Shown: positions 25,177 to 34,217, counted from the stretch's first letter. The stretch: 64,000 nt of DNA from an uncultured Bilophila sp. (GCA_910585945.1 CAJUHZ010000011.1:1-64000), one strand, 5' to 3'. The notes: a model not told the origin generated them from the sequence alone. A program made the numbers and translations.

Positions 25177-27426
25177 ATGACCGCTTCATCAAGGGAAAGG
25201 GTGTTTCGCGTGTTCCATACATCGTCCTTCATCATGTTCAACCGTCGTGTTCTCCTTGCGGTCTGCGTGTTGTTCTGCGTCGGCGTGTTCACCAGGGGCG
25301 TCGTTGTCTATATTGAGAAGTTCGAGGAACATCTCGGTGGTGAAATCAGCCTCCGGCTTGAGGAGACGGCGCTGTACACCACCGAACGCATCGGTTCCGT
25401 GCTTTCGGAAACGAAAGGTCGGCTGCACGACATGGCCGTGGCCGTGGCCGCCCTTCCTTCCCGCGCCGAGCGCCTGGCGTACCTGAAGCAGGTGAAAGGG
25501 CAGGCGGGCTTCGCGTTCCTGAGCTATACGAGCCATGAAGGGGAGCGGGAGGCGATCGGCGCGTCGGAAGGCGTCGTACCGGCCGATCTGGAAGCGAACC
25601 CGTGTTTCCTTGCCGCCCGGGCCGGCAGAAGTTGCATTTCGGACTATGCCGGAGCTGCTGGCGGCGTGCTGCTGACGACGCCTGTTTTTTCCGTCACCCA
25701 CGGGGCGGAGGCTCCCGGCGTGCTTGCGGCCGTGCTGGATGCGGCAGGGCTGGGGGATGCCCTGAAACTGAAAAGTTTCGGCGGCGAAGGGGCTGCCTGC
25801 ATCATCAACGGGGACGGCATGGTCATCATGCGCACCTGTGTTCTCGACGTTGACGACATCTTTTCGGCATGGGAGAAGCGGCCTTTCGCCACGGGGTACA
25901 GCCTTGACCGGATCAGGGAGGATATCGCCGCCGGGCGGAACGGCATGGCCCTGTTCAGCGATACGGCCGGGAAGAGGCAATACGTTTATCACTCCGCCCT
26001 GCCCTTCAACCGGTGGACGCTGATCACCACGGTCTCGGAGGAGGCCGCGGCGCGCAATCACCTGCACATGATTCAGGAGATGATCATTTTTGGCACGGTC
26101 ATGATCCTCCTTTTCATGGCGCTTGCCGCCTATTGTCTCTACTCGTACTGGGCCTCGTACAAGGCACGTCTTGCGGCGCAGACCAAATCGGCGTTCCTCT
26201 CCAGCATGAGCCATGAAATACGCACGCCTCTCAATGGCATCATCGGACTCAACTACCTGATGCAGCGCAATATTGATAACAGGGACAAGATGCGGCAGTA
26301 CCTTGAACAGTCGCGCTCCACAGCCGAATATCTGCTGTCGCTCATCAATGACATTCTTGATATCAACAAGCTGGATGCGGACAGAATGGAGATAGCCAGC
26401 AATCCCCTGCGTATTGACAGGGTTGTGGAGACGCTGCAATCCATCTTGGGATCCGGCATGACCGCGAAAGGGATCACCTTCACTGTTCATGCGGATCTCA
26501 GCCAGCCATGCATTTTGGGTGATGCGGTGCGCCTTGAGCAGGTGCTCATGAATATTCTCGGCAATGCCGTCAAGTTCACGCCTTCGGGCGGACAGATCAG
26601 GTTCGCCGTTTCCCAGCGGATGCATGACGAGCTCTCCGTGATCACCCGCTTTGAAATTGTCGACACCGGCTGCGGCATGAGCGAGGACTTTCAGGAACGC
26701 ATTTTTGAGGCGTTTTCCCAGGAAAGGAACAGGTGCACCGCGGGGAACGAGGGCACGGGGCTTGGCATGGCCATCAGCTACCAGCTCATGCGCAAGATGG
26801 GCGGCACGCTTTCGGTGGTCAGCAGGCTGGGAGAAGGAAGCCGCTTTACGGCGGATCTTCCGGCGCGGATATGTCGCCTCGAAGATGAAGGGGCGGATCA
26901 TGCCGGTCAGGCCGCGGATCGGTCCGATCTGTCTGATCGGGCTGAGGAGGCCGCGCGTCGCCTTCCGCAATCTGGCGCTCGGCCTGCCGCCCGGCCTGGC
27001 GAGCGACAGGACGCGCCGTCGGGCGTGGAAGTTCCCATGCGGCCCCTTCATATCCTTGTGGCCGAAGACAACGATCTGAACCGCGATCTCCTGACGGAAA
27101 TTCTGGAAATGAGCGGCATGACCGTCCAGGCGGCGTGCGACGGACGCGAAGCCCTCGACATGTTCGCGGCTTCCGAGCCGGGCGGGTTCGACGTGATCCT
27201 CATGGACATGCAAATGCCTGTCATGGACGGCCTTGCGGCCACGCGCGCCATACGCGGGCTTGAGCGATCCGATGCCGTGACGGTGCGGATCTACGCCTGC
27301 ACGGCCAACAGCTTTGCGGAAGACAGGGAAAAATGTCTTGCTGCCGGAATGAGCGGCTTTCTGGCCAAACCCGTGAACGTTCCCGCGCTTCTGGAAGCGC
27401 TGAAGGACTCCGCCGCCGAAAACTGA
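25177..27426 (+). CDS. hybrid sensor histidine kinase
   Basis: A 749-residue inner-membrane signalling protein. A transmembrane helix at about 22-43 is followed by a periplasmic sensor (about 45-295, dCache/Cache-like by size). A second helix spans about 302-325. The H-box SMSHEIRTPLNG (phospho-His near 345) precedes the ATPase domain with N-box EQVLMNILGNAVKFTPSGG, then DTGCGM and GTGLGMAIS. The linker (585-620) is Ala/Arg-rich. The C-terminal receiver has HILVAEDNDLNRDL, phospho-Asp in VILMDMQMPVMDG and the conserved Lys in LAKPVNV. There is no Hpt domain and no neighbouring response regulator, so the phosphorelay partner is elsewhere. AGAGG precedes the ATG at 25177; an ATG at 25234 is an alternative. 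Confidence 0.9.
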   Translation: MTASSRERVFRVFHTSSFIMFNRRVLLAVCVLFCVGVFTRGVVVYIEKFEEHLGGEISLRLEETALYTTERIGSVLSETKGRLHDMAVAVAALPSRAERLAYLKQVKGQAGFAFLSYTSHEGEREAIGASEGVVPADLEANPCFLAARAGRSCISDYAGAAGGVLLTTPVFSVTHGAEAPGVLAAVLDAAGLGDALKLKSFGGEGAACIINGDGMVIMRTCVLDVDDIFSAWEKRPFATGYSLDRIREDIAAGRNGMALFSDTAGKRQYVYHSALPFNRWTLITTVSEEAAARNHLHMIQEMIIFGTVMILLFMALAAYCLYSYWASYKARLAAQTKSAFLSSMSHEIRTPLNGIIGLNYLMQRNIDNRDKMRQYLEQSRSTAEYLLSLINDILDINKLDADRMEIASNPLRIDRVVETLQSILGSGMTAKGITFTVHADLSQPCILGDAVRLEQVLMNILGNAVKFTPSGGQIRFAVSQRMHDELSVITRFEIVDTGCGMSEDFQERIFEAFSQERNRCTAGNEGTGLGMAISYQLMRKMGGTLSVVSRLGEGSRFTADLPARICRLEDEGADHAGQAADRSDLSDRAEEAARRLPQSGARPAARPGERQDAPSGVEVPMRPLHILVAEDNDLNRDLLTEILEMSGMTVQAACDGREALDMFAASEPGGFDVILMDMQMPVMDGLAATRAIRGLERSDAVTVRIYACTANSFAEDREKCLAAGMSGFLAKPVNVPALLEALKDSAAEN

Positions 27427-27502
27427 CAAAAATGCCCCCGGCACTGAAATTGCAAAAGCCGGCACGCAACATGCAGCGGGAAAATGCTGCCGGGAGGGTG
27501 CG

Positions 27503-27961
27503 ATGCTATTGCAAACGATTCTGGACAAGGGGATTTCCGCCGCCGATCAACTGGGCGCGAGCGAACGGACGACAAGGGCAGGCAGGAACAACGCCGGCTC
27601 GCTCCCCGCCTCGTGGGGGAGCGACGTCGTCAGCATTTCTCCGGAAGCCCGGGCCGCCCTGGCCGGCGCGACACCCGGCGAGGCGGAACAGGCCGATCGG
27701 ACTTCCGGCACGCGGGAAGCGTTCACAAACTATATGGACAAGGCGCGGAATCGGGCTCAGGAAGAGGAGTCTGGGGACAAGCTGGAGCAGTTGAGAAAAA
27801 AACTCAAGGAATTGCGCAATCGCCTGGCTCAGGTCATGAATGGAAAGCAGACAGGCGATAAAAACGAGGGGCTGGTCAAGGCGCTGAACAGCCAGATCCG
27901 CGAGGTGGCCTCGCAGATCGCCGAACTGACGGCTCAGGCCATGCAGACGAAGGGAAAGTAG
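27503..27961 (+). CDS. small coiled-coil protein, function unknown
   Basis: A 152-residue hydrophilic protein. Residues 1-85 are low in structure and rich in Ala, Gly, Thr and Ser; SDVVSISPEARAAL resembles segments seen in proteins that follow flagellar or surface genes. Residues 85-150 form a predicted coiled coil with heptads (KLEQLRKKLKELRNRLAQVM, VKALNSQIREVASQIAELTA). There is no signal peptide or membrane helix. GGGAGGGTGCG precedes the ATG. It lies 76 bases after the hybrid kinase on the same strand and may be co-transcribed. I do not recognise a named family. Confidence 0.65.
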   Translation: MLLQTILDKGISAADQLGASERTTRAGRNNAGSLPASWGSDVVSISPEARAALAGATPGEAEQADRTSGTREAFTNYMDKARNRAQEEESGDKLEQLRKKLKELRNRLAQVMNGKQTGDKNEGLVKALNSQIREVASQIAELTAQAMQTKGK

Positions 27962-28128
27962 AAGTCATTTCATCATCCTCATGAAGCGACTCCCAACGGC
28001 AGTCTGGCGCGGAGCGAAAAGCGCCGTGGACGATCCCGGGAGTCCCGTTTTCGGGCGAATGCCCCTGTAATTCAGCCTGTACCGGATCATGAAATGAATG
28101 CAGCCCTGTTCTTTTGCGGAATCTCCTG

Positions 28129-29862
28129 ATGAAATATCTTTCCTCGCAAATCCTGGCGTTTTTGCAGCAGCGCGGCGTCAGGCGCAACATCAATTACCTC
28201 AAACGCTTTATCGGAATGCTTTTGCTGATGATCATCGGCTACAGCGTTCTGTTCCATTACATCATGGCCTATGAGGGCCGCTCCTTTTCCTGGATGACGG
28301 GCATTTACTGGACGCTTACCGTTATGTCCACGCTCGGTTTCGGGGATATCACGTTCATGTCCGATCTGGGCCGCTGTTTCTCGATACTTGTCCTGCTCTC
28401 GGGCGTGATTTTTTTTCTGGTGATGCTGCCTTTCACCTTCATCCAGTATTTTTACGCGCCGTGGCTGGAGGCGCAGAAAAAGGAGCAGATTCCGCGTTCC
28501 GTGCCGGCGGGAATGAAGGGGCATGTGATTCTGGTGGGCATGAGTCCCATCACGCTCAATCTGGCGGAAGATCTCATGCACTACGGTACGCACTGCGTCA
28601 TTTTGTGCCATGAAAGTCAGAGTCTGCTTGATCTGCTTGATCAGGGCTATCATGTCGTGGTGGGCGATCATGACAACAGCAACGCCTACCGCAAGATGCA
28701 GGCGGCTTCGGCCGCCATGCTGGTGGCCCTGGATACGGACATTCGCAACACGAGCACGGTTTTTGCGGCGCGCGAGGCGGCGCCGGACGTGCCCATTGTG
28801 GCGCGGGCGGAAAATGAGGCATCCATTGATATCCTGCAACTGGCCGGAAGCACGCGCGTTTTTCTGTTCCATGCCCTGCTTGGTCAGGCGCTTGCCCGGC
28901 GCGTGATCTCAAGCCCGGTCCGCTCCACCGTGCTCAAGCGTTTTGAGCGTCTGGTGGTGGCGGAGGCTCCGGTCATGCGCACGCAGCTTGTGGGCAAAAG
29001 CCTGCGCGAGTGCAGCCTGCGCAACCGCACGGGCGTGAACGTCGTGGGCGTGTGGGAGCGGGGGCGGTTTTCCCTGCCTTCGCCGGACACGCGTTTTTCT
29101 CCCTTCACCGTGCTGGTCATAGCGGGAACAAGGATGCAGATCGCCGCGTTCGACAGGTTGCTGGGCAGTGGGCAGAAGCGCGATCCCCACGCTTCGACAG
29201 TGGTGCTTGGGGGCGGACGCGTCGGGGTGGCCGTGGCGGAGCAGTTGAAGGAGCGGGGCATTCCCGCCGTGGTGGTGGACAGGGAGATCCCCGCCCAACT
29301 GCACGAAGGCGGTTACATCCGGGGCGATGCGGCCGATCTGGAGGTGCTGGAACGGGCGGGCATCCGCACCGCGTCGTCGGCGGTCATCACCACTCATGAC
29401 GACGACACGAACATTTATCTGACCATTTATTGCCGCCGTCTGCGTCCGGACATGCAGATCATCAGCCGCGCCTCTCTGGATCGCAATGTCGGCACGCTGC
29501 ACGCGGCCGGCGCGGATCTCGTGCTTTCGCTGGCTTCCCTGATGACCATGAGCGTGATCAACCTGCTCACGCCGGGCAAGATCTTCATGATCAACGAGGG
29601 GCTGAACATTTTCCGCAGTGCCGTCGCTCCGGCGCTGGTCGGCAGGAATCTGGCCGAAAGCGGCATCCGTGTGCGGACAAACTGCAGCGTGGTGGCCGTG
29701 CGCGGGCCGGATGGCGTCATGCACGTCAACCCCGAGCCGGACTTTGTTTTTTCCGCCGGCGATGAAGTGTATCTTATCGGTGATTCCACGGCGGAAAGCG
29801 CTTACGCCGGTCTTTACGGGAGCGAACCCCGCACAGGCACGCCCGAGGCGTGGAAGCCCTGA
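28129..29862 (+). CDS. two-TM potassium channel with two TrkA (RCK) modules
   Basis: A 577-residue ion-channel protein. Two transmembrane helices flank a pore loop (residues about 30-105) with the K+ selectivity filter TLGFGD. A first RCK/TrkA-N domain begins GHVILVGMSPITLNLAEDLM and a second ASTVVLGGGRVGVAVAEQLK (GxGxxG nucleotide-binding type). Each is followed by a TrkA-C-like domain (QLVGKSLRECSLRNRTGVNV and ALVGRNLAESGIRVRTNCSV). Twin RCK domains in one chain resemble large bacterial K+ channels gated by nucleotides or ions. I chose the ATG at 28129; a TTG at 28114 is possible. It stands alone and converges with the ABC ATPase gene. Confidence 0.88.
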   Translation: MKYLSSQILAFLQQRGVRRNINYLKRFIGMLLLMIIGYSVLFHYIMAYEGRSFSWMTGIYWTLTVMSTLGFGDITFMSDLGRCFSILVLLSGVIFFLVMLPFTFIQYFYAPWLEAQKKEQIPRSVPAGMKGHVILVGMSPITLNLAEDLMHYGTHCVILCHESQSLLDLLDQGYHVVVGDHDNSNAYRKMQAASAAMLVALDTDIRNTSTVFAAREAAPDVPIVARAENEASIDILQLAGSTRVFLFHALLGQALARRVISSPVRSTVLKRFERLVVAEAPVMRTQLVGKSLRECSLRNRTGVNVVGVWERGRFSLPSPDTRFSPFTVLVIAGTRMQIAAFDRLLGSGQKRDPHASTVVLGGGRVGVAVAEQLKERGIPAVVVDREIPAQLHEGGYIRGDAADLEVLERAGIRTASSAVITTHDDDTNIYLTIYCRRLRPDMQIISRASLDRNVGTLHAAGADLVLSLASLMTMSVINLLTPGKIFMINEGLNIFRSAVAPALVGRNLAESGIRVRTNCSVVAVRGPDGVMHVNPEPDFVFSAGDEVYLIGDSTAESAYAGLYGSEPRTGTPEAWKP

Positions 29863-29874
29863 TATCTCAAACAA

Positions 29875-30828
29875 TCAAAAAAGATGGCAGGCGACACGCC
29901 GCTCCGGCGCGATTTCAAGCAGGGCCGGGGCCGGAGCCGTGCGGCAGCGCGGCATGGCCTCGGGGCAGCGGGGGTGGAAGGCGCAGCCCTCGGGCGGGGC
30001 GAAGGGGCTTGGCGGTTCTCCCGAAAGCGCGGGTGCGCTCCGGCGCGCCGCCGCGCGCAACGCCGGCGCGGCCGCCAGCAGCGCCCGCGTGTAGGGGTGG
30101 GCCGGCTCCCGGAACAGCGCCGCGCGGGGAGCCAGTTCCAGAATGCGCCCCAGATACATCACGGCCACCCTGTCGCTCATGTGGCCGACCACGCCGAGAT
30201 CGTGCGAAATGAACAGATAGGCGAGGCCGAACGTCTCTTGCGCGTCCCTGAGCAGGTTCAGCACCTGCGCCTGGATTGAGGCGTCAAGGGCGGAGACGGC
30301 TTCGTCGCACACCACCAGATCGGGGCGCGTCACAAGCGCTCTGGCAATCGCCACCCTCTGGCGCTGGCCTCCGGAAAACTCGTGCGGGTAACGGCGGGCG
30401 TGTTCGGGAGCGAGACCCACCCGCGCCAGCATGGCGTTGACCCGTTCCTCTCTTTCCCGGCGGGAAAGCCTTTCGGCCAGGAGCGGTTCGCCCACGGCCG
30501 CGCCAATCCTCATGCGCGGGTTGAGGGAAGAAAAAGGATCCTGAAAGACCATTTGCAGCCGGCCGCGTGCGCCCGTCTCGCCGCGTGCGCCGGGCGCGGG
30601 CAGCGCTTGCCCCTCGAACAGGACGCGCCCCGATGTGGGAGCAAGCAGGCCGACGGCCATGCGCCCCAGCGTGGACTTGCCGCAGCCGGACTCGCCCACA
30701 AGCCCGAGCGTTTCACCCCGCCGCACCACGAGGGAAACGCCGGCCACCGCGTGGACTTCGCCCTGCGCGTGGCCGAAAACGCCTCCCCGGACCGTGAACG
30801 AACGCCGGACATCCTGAAATTCAAGCAT
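29875..30828 (-). CDS. OppF/DppF-type peptide ABC transporter ATPase, orphan
   Basis: A 317-residue ABC ATP-binding subunit of the oligopeptide/nickel group. Walker A is GLVGESGCGKSTLGR, the Q-loop VFQDPFSSLNPRM, the signature EFSGGQRQRVAIARAL and Walker B LVVCDEAVSALDASIQ. The C-terminal oligo_HPY extension ends with Cys-containing GCAFHPRCPEAMPRC, usual for OppD/OppF proteins. Normally it pairs with OppD, two permeases and a binding protein, but none is adjacent: upstream is nrdG (12 bases away) and downstream is a convergent channel gene. It may serve a transporter encoded elsewhere, or be the remnant of a rearranged operon. Confidence 0.88.
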   Translation of the reverse strand: MLEFQDVRRSFTVRGGVFGHAQGEVHAVAGVSLVVRRGETLGLVGESGCGKSTLGRMAVGLLAPTSGRVLFEGQALPAPGARGETGARGRLQMVFQDPFSSLNPRMRIGAAVGEPLLAERLSRREREERVNAMLARVGLAPEHARRYPHEFSGGQRQRVAIARALVTRPDLVVCDEAVSALDASIQAQVLNLLRDAQETFGLAYLFISHDLGVVGHMSDRVAVMYLGRILELAPRAALFREPAHPYTRALLAAAPALRAAARRSAPALSGEPPSPFAPPEGCAFHPRCPEAMPRCRTAPAPALLEIAPERRVACHLF

Positions 30829-30840
30829 GGAGATTGCGGC

Positions 30841-31413
30841 CTACAGATCCCGCTGCACGGCGCGCGAGGCGGCAAGGGAGGCGGGCACGTCGATAAAACG
30901 CTGGTTGGACGATCCCCGAAATTTCAGATCCAGAGAGCGCCGCTCCAGCACAAAGGGACCGTCCACCACCACGTCGAGGCTTGCCAGAAATGTCGCGTGC
31001 CGCGGCCGGGCCAGCAGTTCCTCCATGAGGTAACCGGTGTAGGCCATGAGATGGTAGCCCTGCCGCTTGAGTTCGGCCGCCAGCGGGGCCAGGGTTTCGC
31101 TCTGCAGAAAAGGCTCGCCCCCGCTGAAGGTGACCCCGCGCGTGATCGAGTTCTTGCGGATATCGCGCAGGATATCGTCCAGGCTCACTTCCACTCCGCC
31201 CGAGACGGCATGGGTGGCGGGATTGTGGCAACCGGGGCAGTGGTGGGGGCAGCCCTGCGTGAACAGCACATAGCGAAGCCCCGGCCCGTCCACAATGGAT
31301 TCTTCCACCTTGCCGGCAATACGGACGCGCGCCCTGCCGGCAAGAGGGGCCGCCCCCGCAAAAAGCGGATCGTGCCGGCACGGCGTCGTGTTTGCGGACG
31401 ATGAAAACAGCAT
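30841..31413 (-). CDS. nrdG: anaerobic RNR activase (radical SAM)
   Basis: A 190-residue radical-SAM enzyme that installs the glycyl radical on class III ribonucleotide reductase. The cluster motif CxxxCxxC is seen as TQGCPHHCPGCHNPATH, preceded by ESIVDGPGLRYVLF, and the SAM-binding GGE is in TFSGGEPFLQ. The N-terminal 25 residues are a variable extension. It lies downstream of nrdD and of a 54-codon gene resembling the glycyl-radical domain, all in one leftward operon. That fits its being the activator for this reductase rather than for pyruvate formate-lyase. Confidence 0.92.
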   Translation of the reverse strand: MLFSSSANTTPCRHDPLFAGAAPLAGRARVRIAGKVEESIVDGPGLRYVLFTQGCPHHCPGCHNPATHAVSGGVEVSLDDILRDIRKNSITRGVTFSGGEPFLQSETLAPLAAELKRQGYHLMAYTGYLMEELLARPRHATFLASLDVVVDGPFVLERRSLDLKFRGSSNQRFIDVPASLAASRAVQRDL

Positions 31414-31429
31414 GCTTCAGCAACCCTTT

Positions 31430-31594
31430 TCAGTTCCACTTGCCCATCCGGCAGTGCTTGACGCGGTCATGCTCTTCTTCCCGCTTGGCGTTGTTGAAGC
31501 GATCCAGCGTGCCGACAAGGTAGCCGGTGATGCGCCGGATGCGTTCAAACCTGACGCCTTCTCCCACCATCTGCTGCGTTTTCATGCTTTCCAT
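31430..31594 (-). CDS. 54-residue glycyl-radical-domain-like protein
   Basis: A short gene between nrdD and nrdG. After a 20-residue lead-in the protein reads RRITGYLVGTLDRFNNAKRE then EEHDRVKH. This matches the C-terminal glycyl-radical tail of ordinary NrdD proteins (pattern R-V-x-G-Y-L ... R-F-N-x-A-K-x-x-E ... R-V-K-H). In those the Gly of the RxxGY motif carries the radical; here it would be the Gly of ITGYL, residue 26. The ATG at 31594 has AAAGGAG seven bases upstream, so it is a separately translated gene. The large NrdD subunit next door lacks such a tail. It may be a detached radical domain, comparable in principle to the autonomous glycyl radical cofactor YfiD/GrcA. The homology is by eye. 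Confidence 0.75.
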   Translation of the reverse strand: MESMKTQQMVGEGVRFERIRRITGYLVGTLDRFNNAKREEEHDRVKHCRMGKWN

Positions 31595-31699
31595 GTCCCG
31601 GCTCCTTTCTGCCTTGCGGGCAGGCTTGCAGCGTTTTTCCGCAACTCGTTTCACGATTCCGCCCCAGGGGTGGATCATGCGGATCGTTGGGAAAACGCT

Positions 31700-33976
31700 C
31701 TAAAACGTGATGTTGGGAATTTTGTCGTCCGCTTCCCGGCGTTCTTCCGCCGAACGGTGATCGCGGACATATCCCTTGATTTTCAGCAATTTTTCCAGGG
31801 GGATGCCCTCGCCGTCGCGGCGGCCGCAACGGGGGCAGACCTCCCCGATGATGCCCGTATACCCGCACACGGGATCCCGATCCACAGGGTGATTGATCGA
31901 GCCGTAGCCGATGCCGGCTTCCTTCATCGCCCGGATGATGGCTTCAAAGGCGTCCAGATTGCTCGCGGGGTCCCCGTCCACCTCCACATAGGTGATGTGG
32001 CCGCCGTTGGTAAGGGCGTGATAGGGAGCCTCAAGGCGGATCTTGTTGTGCGCGCTGATCGGAAAGTACACGGGAATATGAAAGGAATTGGTGTAGTAAT
32101 CCCGATCCGTCAGACCCGGAAGCGTGCCGAAGAGGGCGCGATCCAGCCGCACGAAGCGCCCGGCCAGCCCCTCGGCCGGCGTGGCGATGACCGAGAAGTT
32201 GAGTCCGGTTTCCTCCGTTTTGGCGTCCGCCCGTTCCCGAATGCGGCCGATGATGCGCAAACCGAGCGCCTGCGCCTCTTCCGATTCGCCGTGGTGCGCA
32301 CCCACAAGCGCCTTGAGGCATTCGGCAAGGCCAATGAAGCCGATGGTCAGCGTGCCGTGCCTGAGCACGTCGCGCACTTCGTCGTCCGGGCCGAGGCGCT
32401 CCGAATCAAGCCAGATGCCCTGCCCCATGAGGAAGGGATAATTTTTGCATTTCTTGCCGCTCTGGATATCCAGCCGTTCGAGAAGCTGGGCGAAGACCAG
32501 GGAGATTTTCCGATCCAGTTCCTCGAAAAAGCCGTCCACATCGCCCCGGTGTTTGAGGCCGAGGCGGGGCAGATTCAGGGAGGTGAAGCTCAGGTTGCCG
32601 CGCCCGTTGACGATTTCGCGCTCCGGGTCGTGCCGGTTGCCGATGACGCGCGTGCGGCAGCCCATGTAGGCGATTTCCGTCTCGGGCCGGCCGGGCTTGT
32701 AGTAGTGGAGATTGAACGGCGCGTCGATAAAGGAAAAATTGGGAAAGAGCCGTTTGGCCGACACCCGGCAGGCCAGTTTGAAGAGGTCGTGATTCGGGTC
32801 GCCTTCCCGATAGTTGACGCCGTCTTTCACCTTGAAGATGTGAATGGGGAAAATGGGCGTTTCGCCGTTGCCGAGACCCGCTTCGGTGGCAAGCAGGACG
32901 TTGCGGATCACCATGCGGCCTTCCGGGGAGGTATCCGTGCCGTAATTGATGGAACTGAACGGAATCTGCGCCCCGGCCCGGCTGTGCATGGTGTTGAGGT
33001 TGTGCACCAGACCTTCCATGGCCTGATACACGTCCCTTTCGGTTTGGGCGAGGGCCTTGGCCACAACCCTGTCCGTTCTCTCCGCCGGCAGAAGCTCGCG
33101 CAACGCGGCCCGGGTGAAGGCGAGGCCGTCTTCGTCAAGGAGGCTTTCCCGCTCGTCAAAAAAGGCGCGCAAGGCGTTTTTGACCCCGAGGGCGGCTTCT
33201 TCCGCGCACCACTCGCCAAGATTGAGCGTCAGCCCCACGTTGCGGATAAAGCTTTTGGCCACGCCGGGGGCCATGCCGTAATCAAAGTTGGGTATGCTCT
33301 GGCCGCCGTGCTGATCGTTCTGGTTGGACTGGATGGCGATGCATGCGAGCGCGCTGTAGCTCTGGATGCTGTTTGGCTCGCGCAGAAAACCGTGCCCGGT
33401 GTTGAAGCCGCCCTTGAACAGCTTCTTGATGTCGATCTGGCAACAGGTGGTGGTGAGGGAGAGAAAATCCAGATCGTGGATGTGGATGTCTCCCTCGTTG
33501 TGCGCGCGGCTGTGTTCGGGCAGGAGCAGGAACATTTCGTAAAACTGCTTGGCGGCTTCGCTCCCGTACTTGAGCATGGTCCCCATGGCCGTGTCGCCGT
33601 CGATATTGGCGTTCTCGCGCTTGAGGTCGTTGTCGCGCGCGTCCTTGAACGAAAGATCGTGCATGGTGGACATGAGGCGCGTCTTCATTTCCCGCAGGCG
33701 CGTGCGCTCGTTGCGGTAGAGAATGTACGCCTTGGCCGTGCGGGCGTGGCCGGTCTTGATCAGGGTCCGTTCCACCAGATCCTGCACCTGCTCCACTTCC
33801 GGAATCGTATTGCTGAAATCCCGCTCCAGTTCTGCGACGACAAGATCGGCGATGGTCCGGGCAAGCGCGCGATCCGTGCCGCCCTGGGAACCGGCGGCGC
33901 GGAAGACGGCTTCGGCGATCTTGTTCACGTCGAAGGGCACCAGCCGCGAATCTCGTTTCTTGATGCTTGCCAGCAT
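31700..33976 (-). CDS. nrdD: anaerobic (class III) ribonucleoside-triphosphate reductase, large part
   Basis: A 758-residue reductase that makes deoxynucleotides from NTPs anaerobically. Residues about 3-95 form an ATP-cone (RLVPFDVNKIAEAVFRAA). The ten-stranded barrel core includes NEGDIHIHDLDFLSLTTTCC, GGQSIPNFDYGMAPG, LNTMHSRAGAQIPFSSINYG and GNLSFTSLNLPRLGLKH. The zinc-ribbon-like end reads PVCGYTGIIGEVCPRCGRRD. The C-terminus then continues LLKIKGYVRDHRSAEERREA and stops without the usual RVxGYL...RFN.AK...RVKH tail. That tail is instead found in the small gene 105 bases downstream. The stop codon is UAG and the small gene is in the same frame. It is first in the nrdD-small-nrdG operon, with a promoter and attenuator-like terminator upstream. 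Confidence 0.92.
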   Translation of the reverse strand: MLASIKKRDSRLVPFDVNKIAEAVFRAAGSQGGTDRALARTIADLVVAELERDFSNTIPEVEQVQDLVERTLIKTGHARTAKAYILYRNERTRLREMKTRLMSTMHDLSFKDARDNDLKRENANIDGDTAMGTMLKYGSEAAKQFYEMFLLLPEHSRAHNEGDIHIHDLDFLSLTTTCCQIDIKKLFKGGFNTGHGFLREPNSIQSYSALACIAIQSNQNDQHGGQSIPNFDYGMAPGVAKSFIRNVGLTLNLGEWCAEEAALGVKNALRAFFDERESLLDEDGLAFTRAALRELLPAERTDRVVAKALAQTERDVYQAMEGLVHNLNTMHSRAGAQIPFSSINYGTDTSPEGRMVIRNVLLATEAGLGNGETPIFPIHIFKVKDGVNYREGDPNHDLFKLACRVSAKRLFPNFSFIDAPFNLHYYKPGRPETEIAYMGCRTRVIGNRHDPEREIVNGRGNLSFTSLNLPRLGLKHRGDVDGFFEELDRKISLVFAQLLERLDIQSGKKCKNYPFLMGQGIWLDSERLGPDDEVRDVLRHGTLTIGFIGLAECLKALVGAHHGESEEAQALGLRIIGRIRERADAKTEETGLNFSVIATPAEGLAGRFVRLDRALFGTLPGLTDRDYYTNSFHIPVYFPISAHNKIRLEAPYHALTNGGHITYVEVDGDPASNLDAFEAIIRAMKEAGIGYGSINHPVDRDPVCGYTGIIGEVCPRCGRRDGEGIPLEKLLKIKGYVRDHRSAEERREADDKIPNITF

Positions 33977-34040
33977 ATGACCACCAGGTAAGAAATGGGG
34001 CGTTCCCTTTTCAGCGGGAAAGCGTTCCCGGGCGAGGGAT

Positions 34041-34075
34041 AAAAAAGCCCTTCGCCCTGCGCGCGGACGAAGGAC
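34041..34075 (-). terminator. intrinsic terminator inside the nrdD leader (attenuator candidate)
   Basis: Read leftward, GTCCTTCGTCC (34075-34065) pairs with GGGCGAAGGGC (34057-34047), with two G-T pairs over 11 positions, and is followed by six T. It lies between the nrdD promoter (34218-34246) and the ATG at 33976, so readthrough must be regulated or partial for nrdD to be expressed. Confidence 0.7.
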
Positions 34076-34217
34076 GTCTCATCGCCCCAAAATACCGAAC
34101 GGCAAGATTCGCCGCGGCACTTTTGAAAAAACGCGCGCCGCTTTCGGAGCGAGCAGATCTTTCCGCTTGCTCTTGCCTCCCGGTTTTTACGGAGCAGTCT
34201 CGACGCCCGAGGTCCTT

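Noticed and set aside
31700..31702. Pyrrolysine insertion at the nrdD UAG
   Set aside because: The small downstream gene has its own ribosome site and start, the spacer does not look conserved, and nothing in the window supports a pyl system. Kept only as an in-frame coincidence to check.
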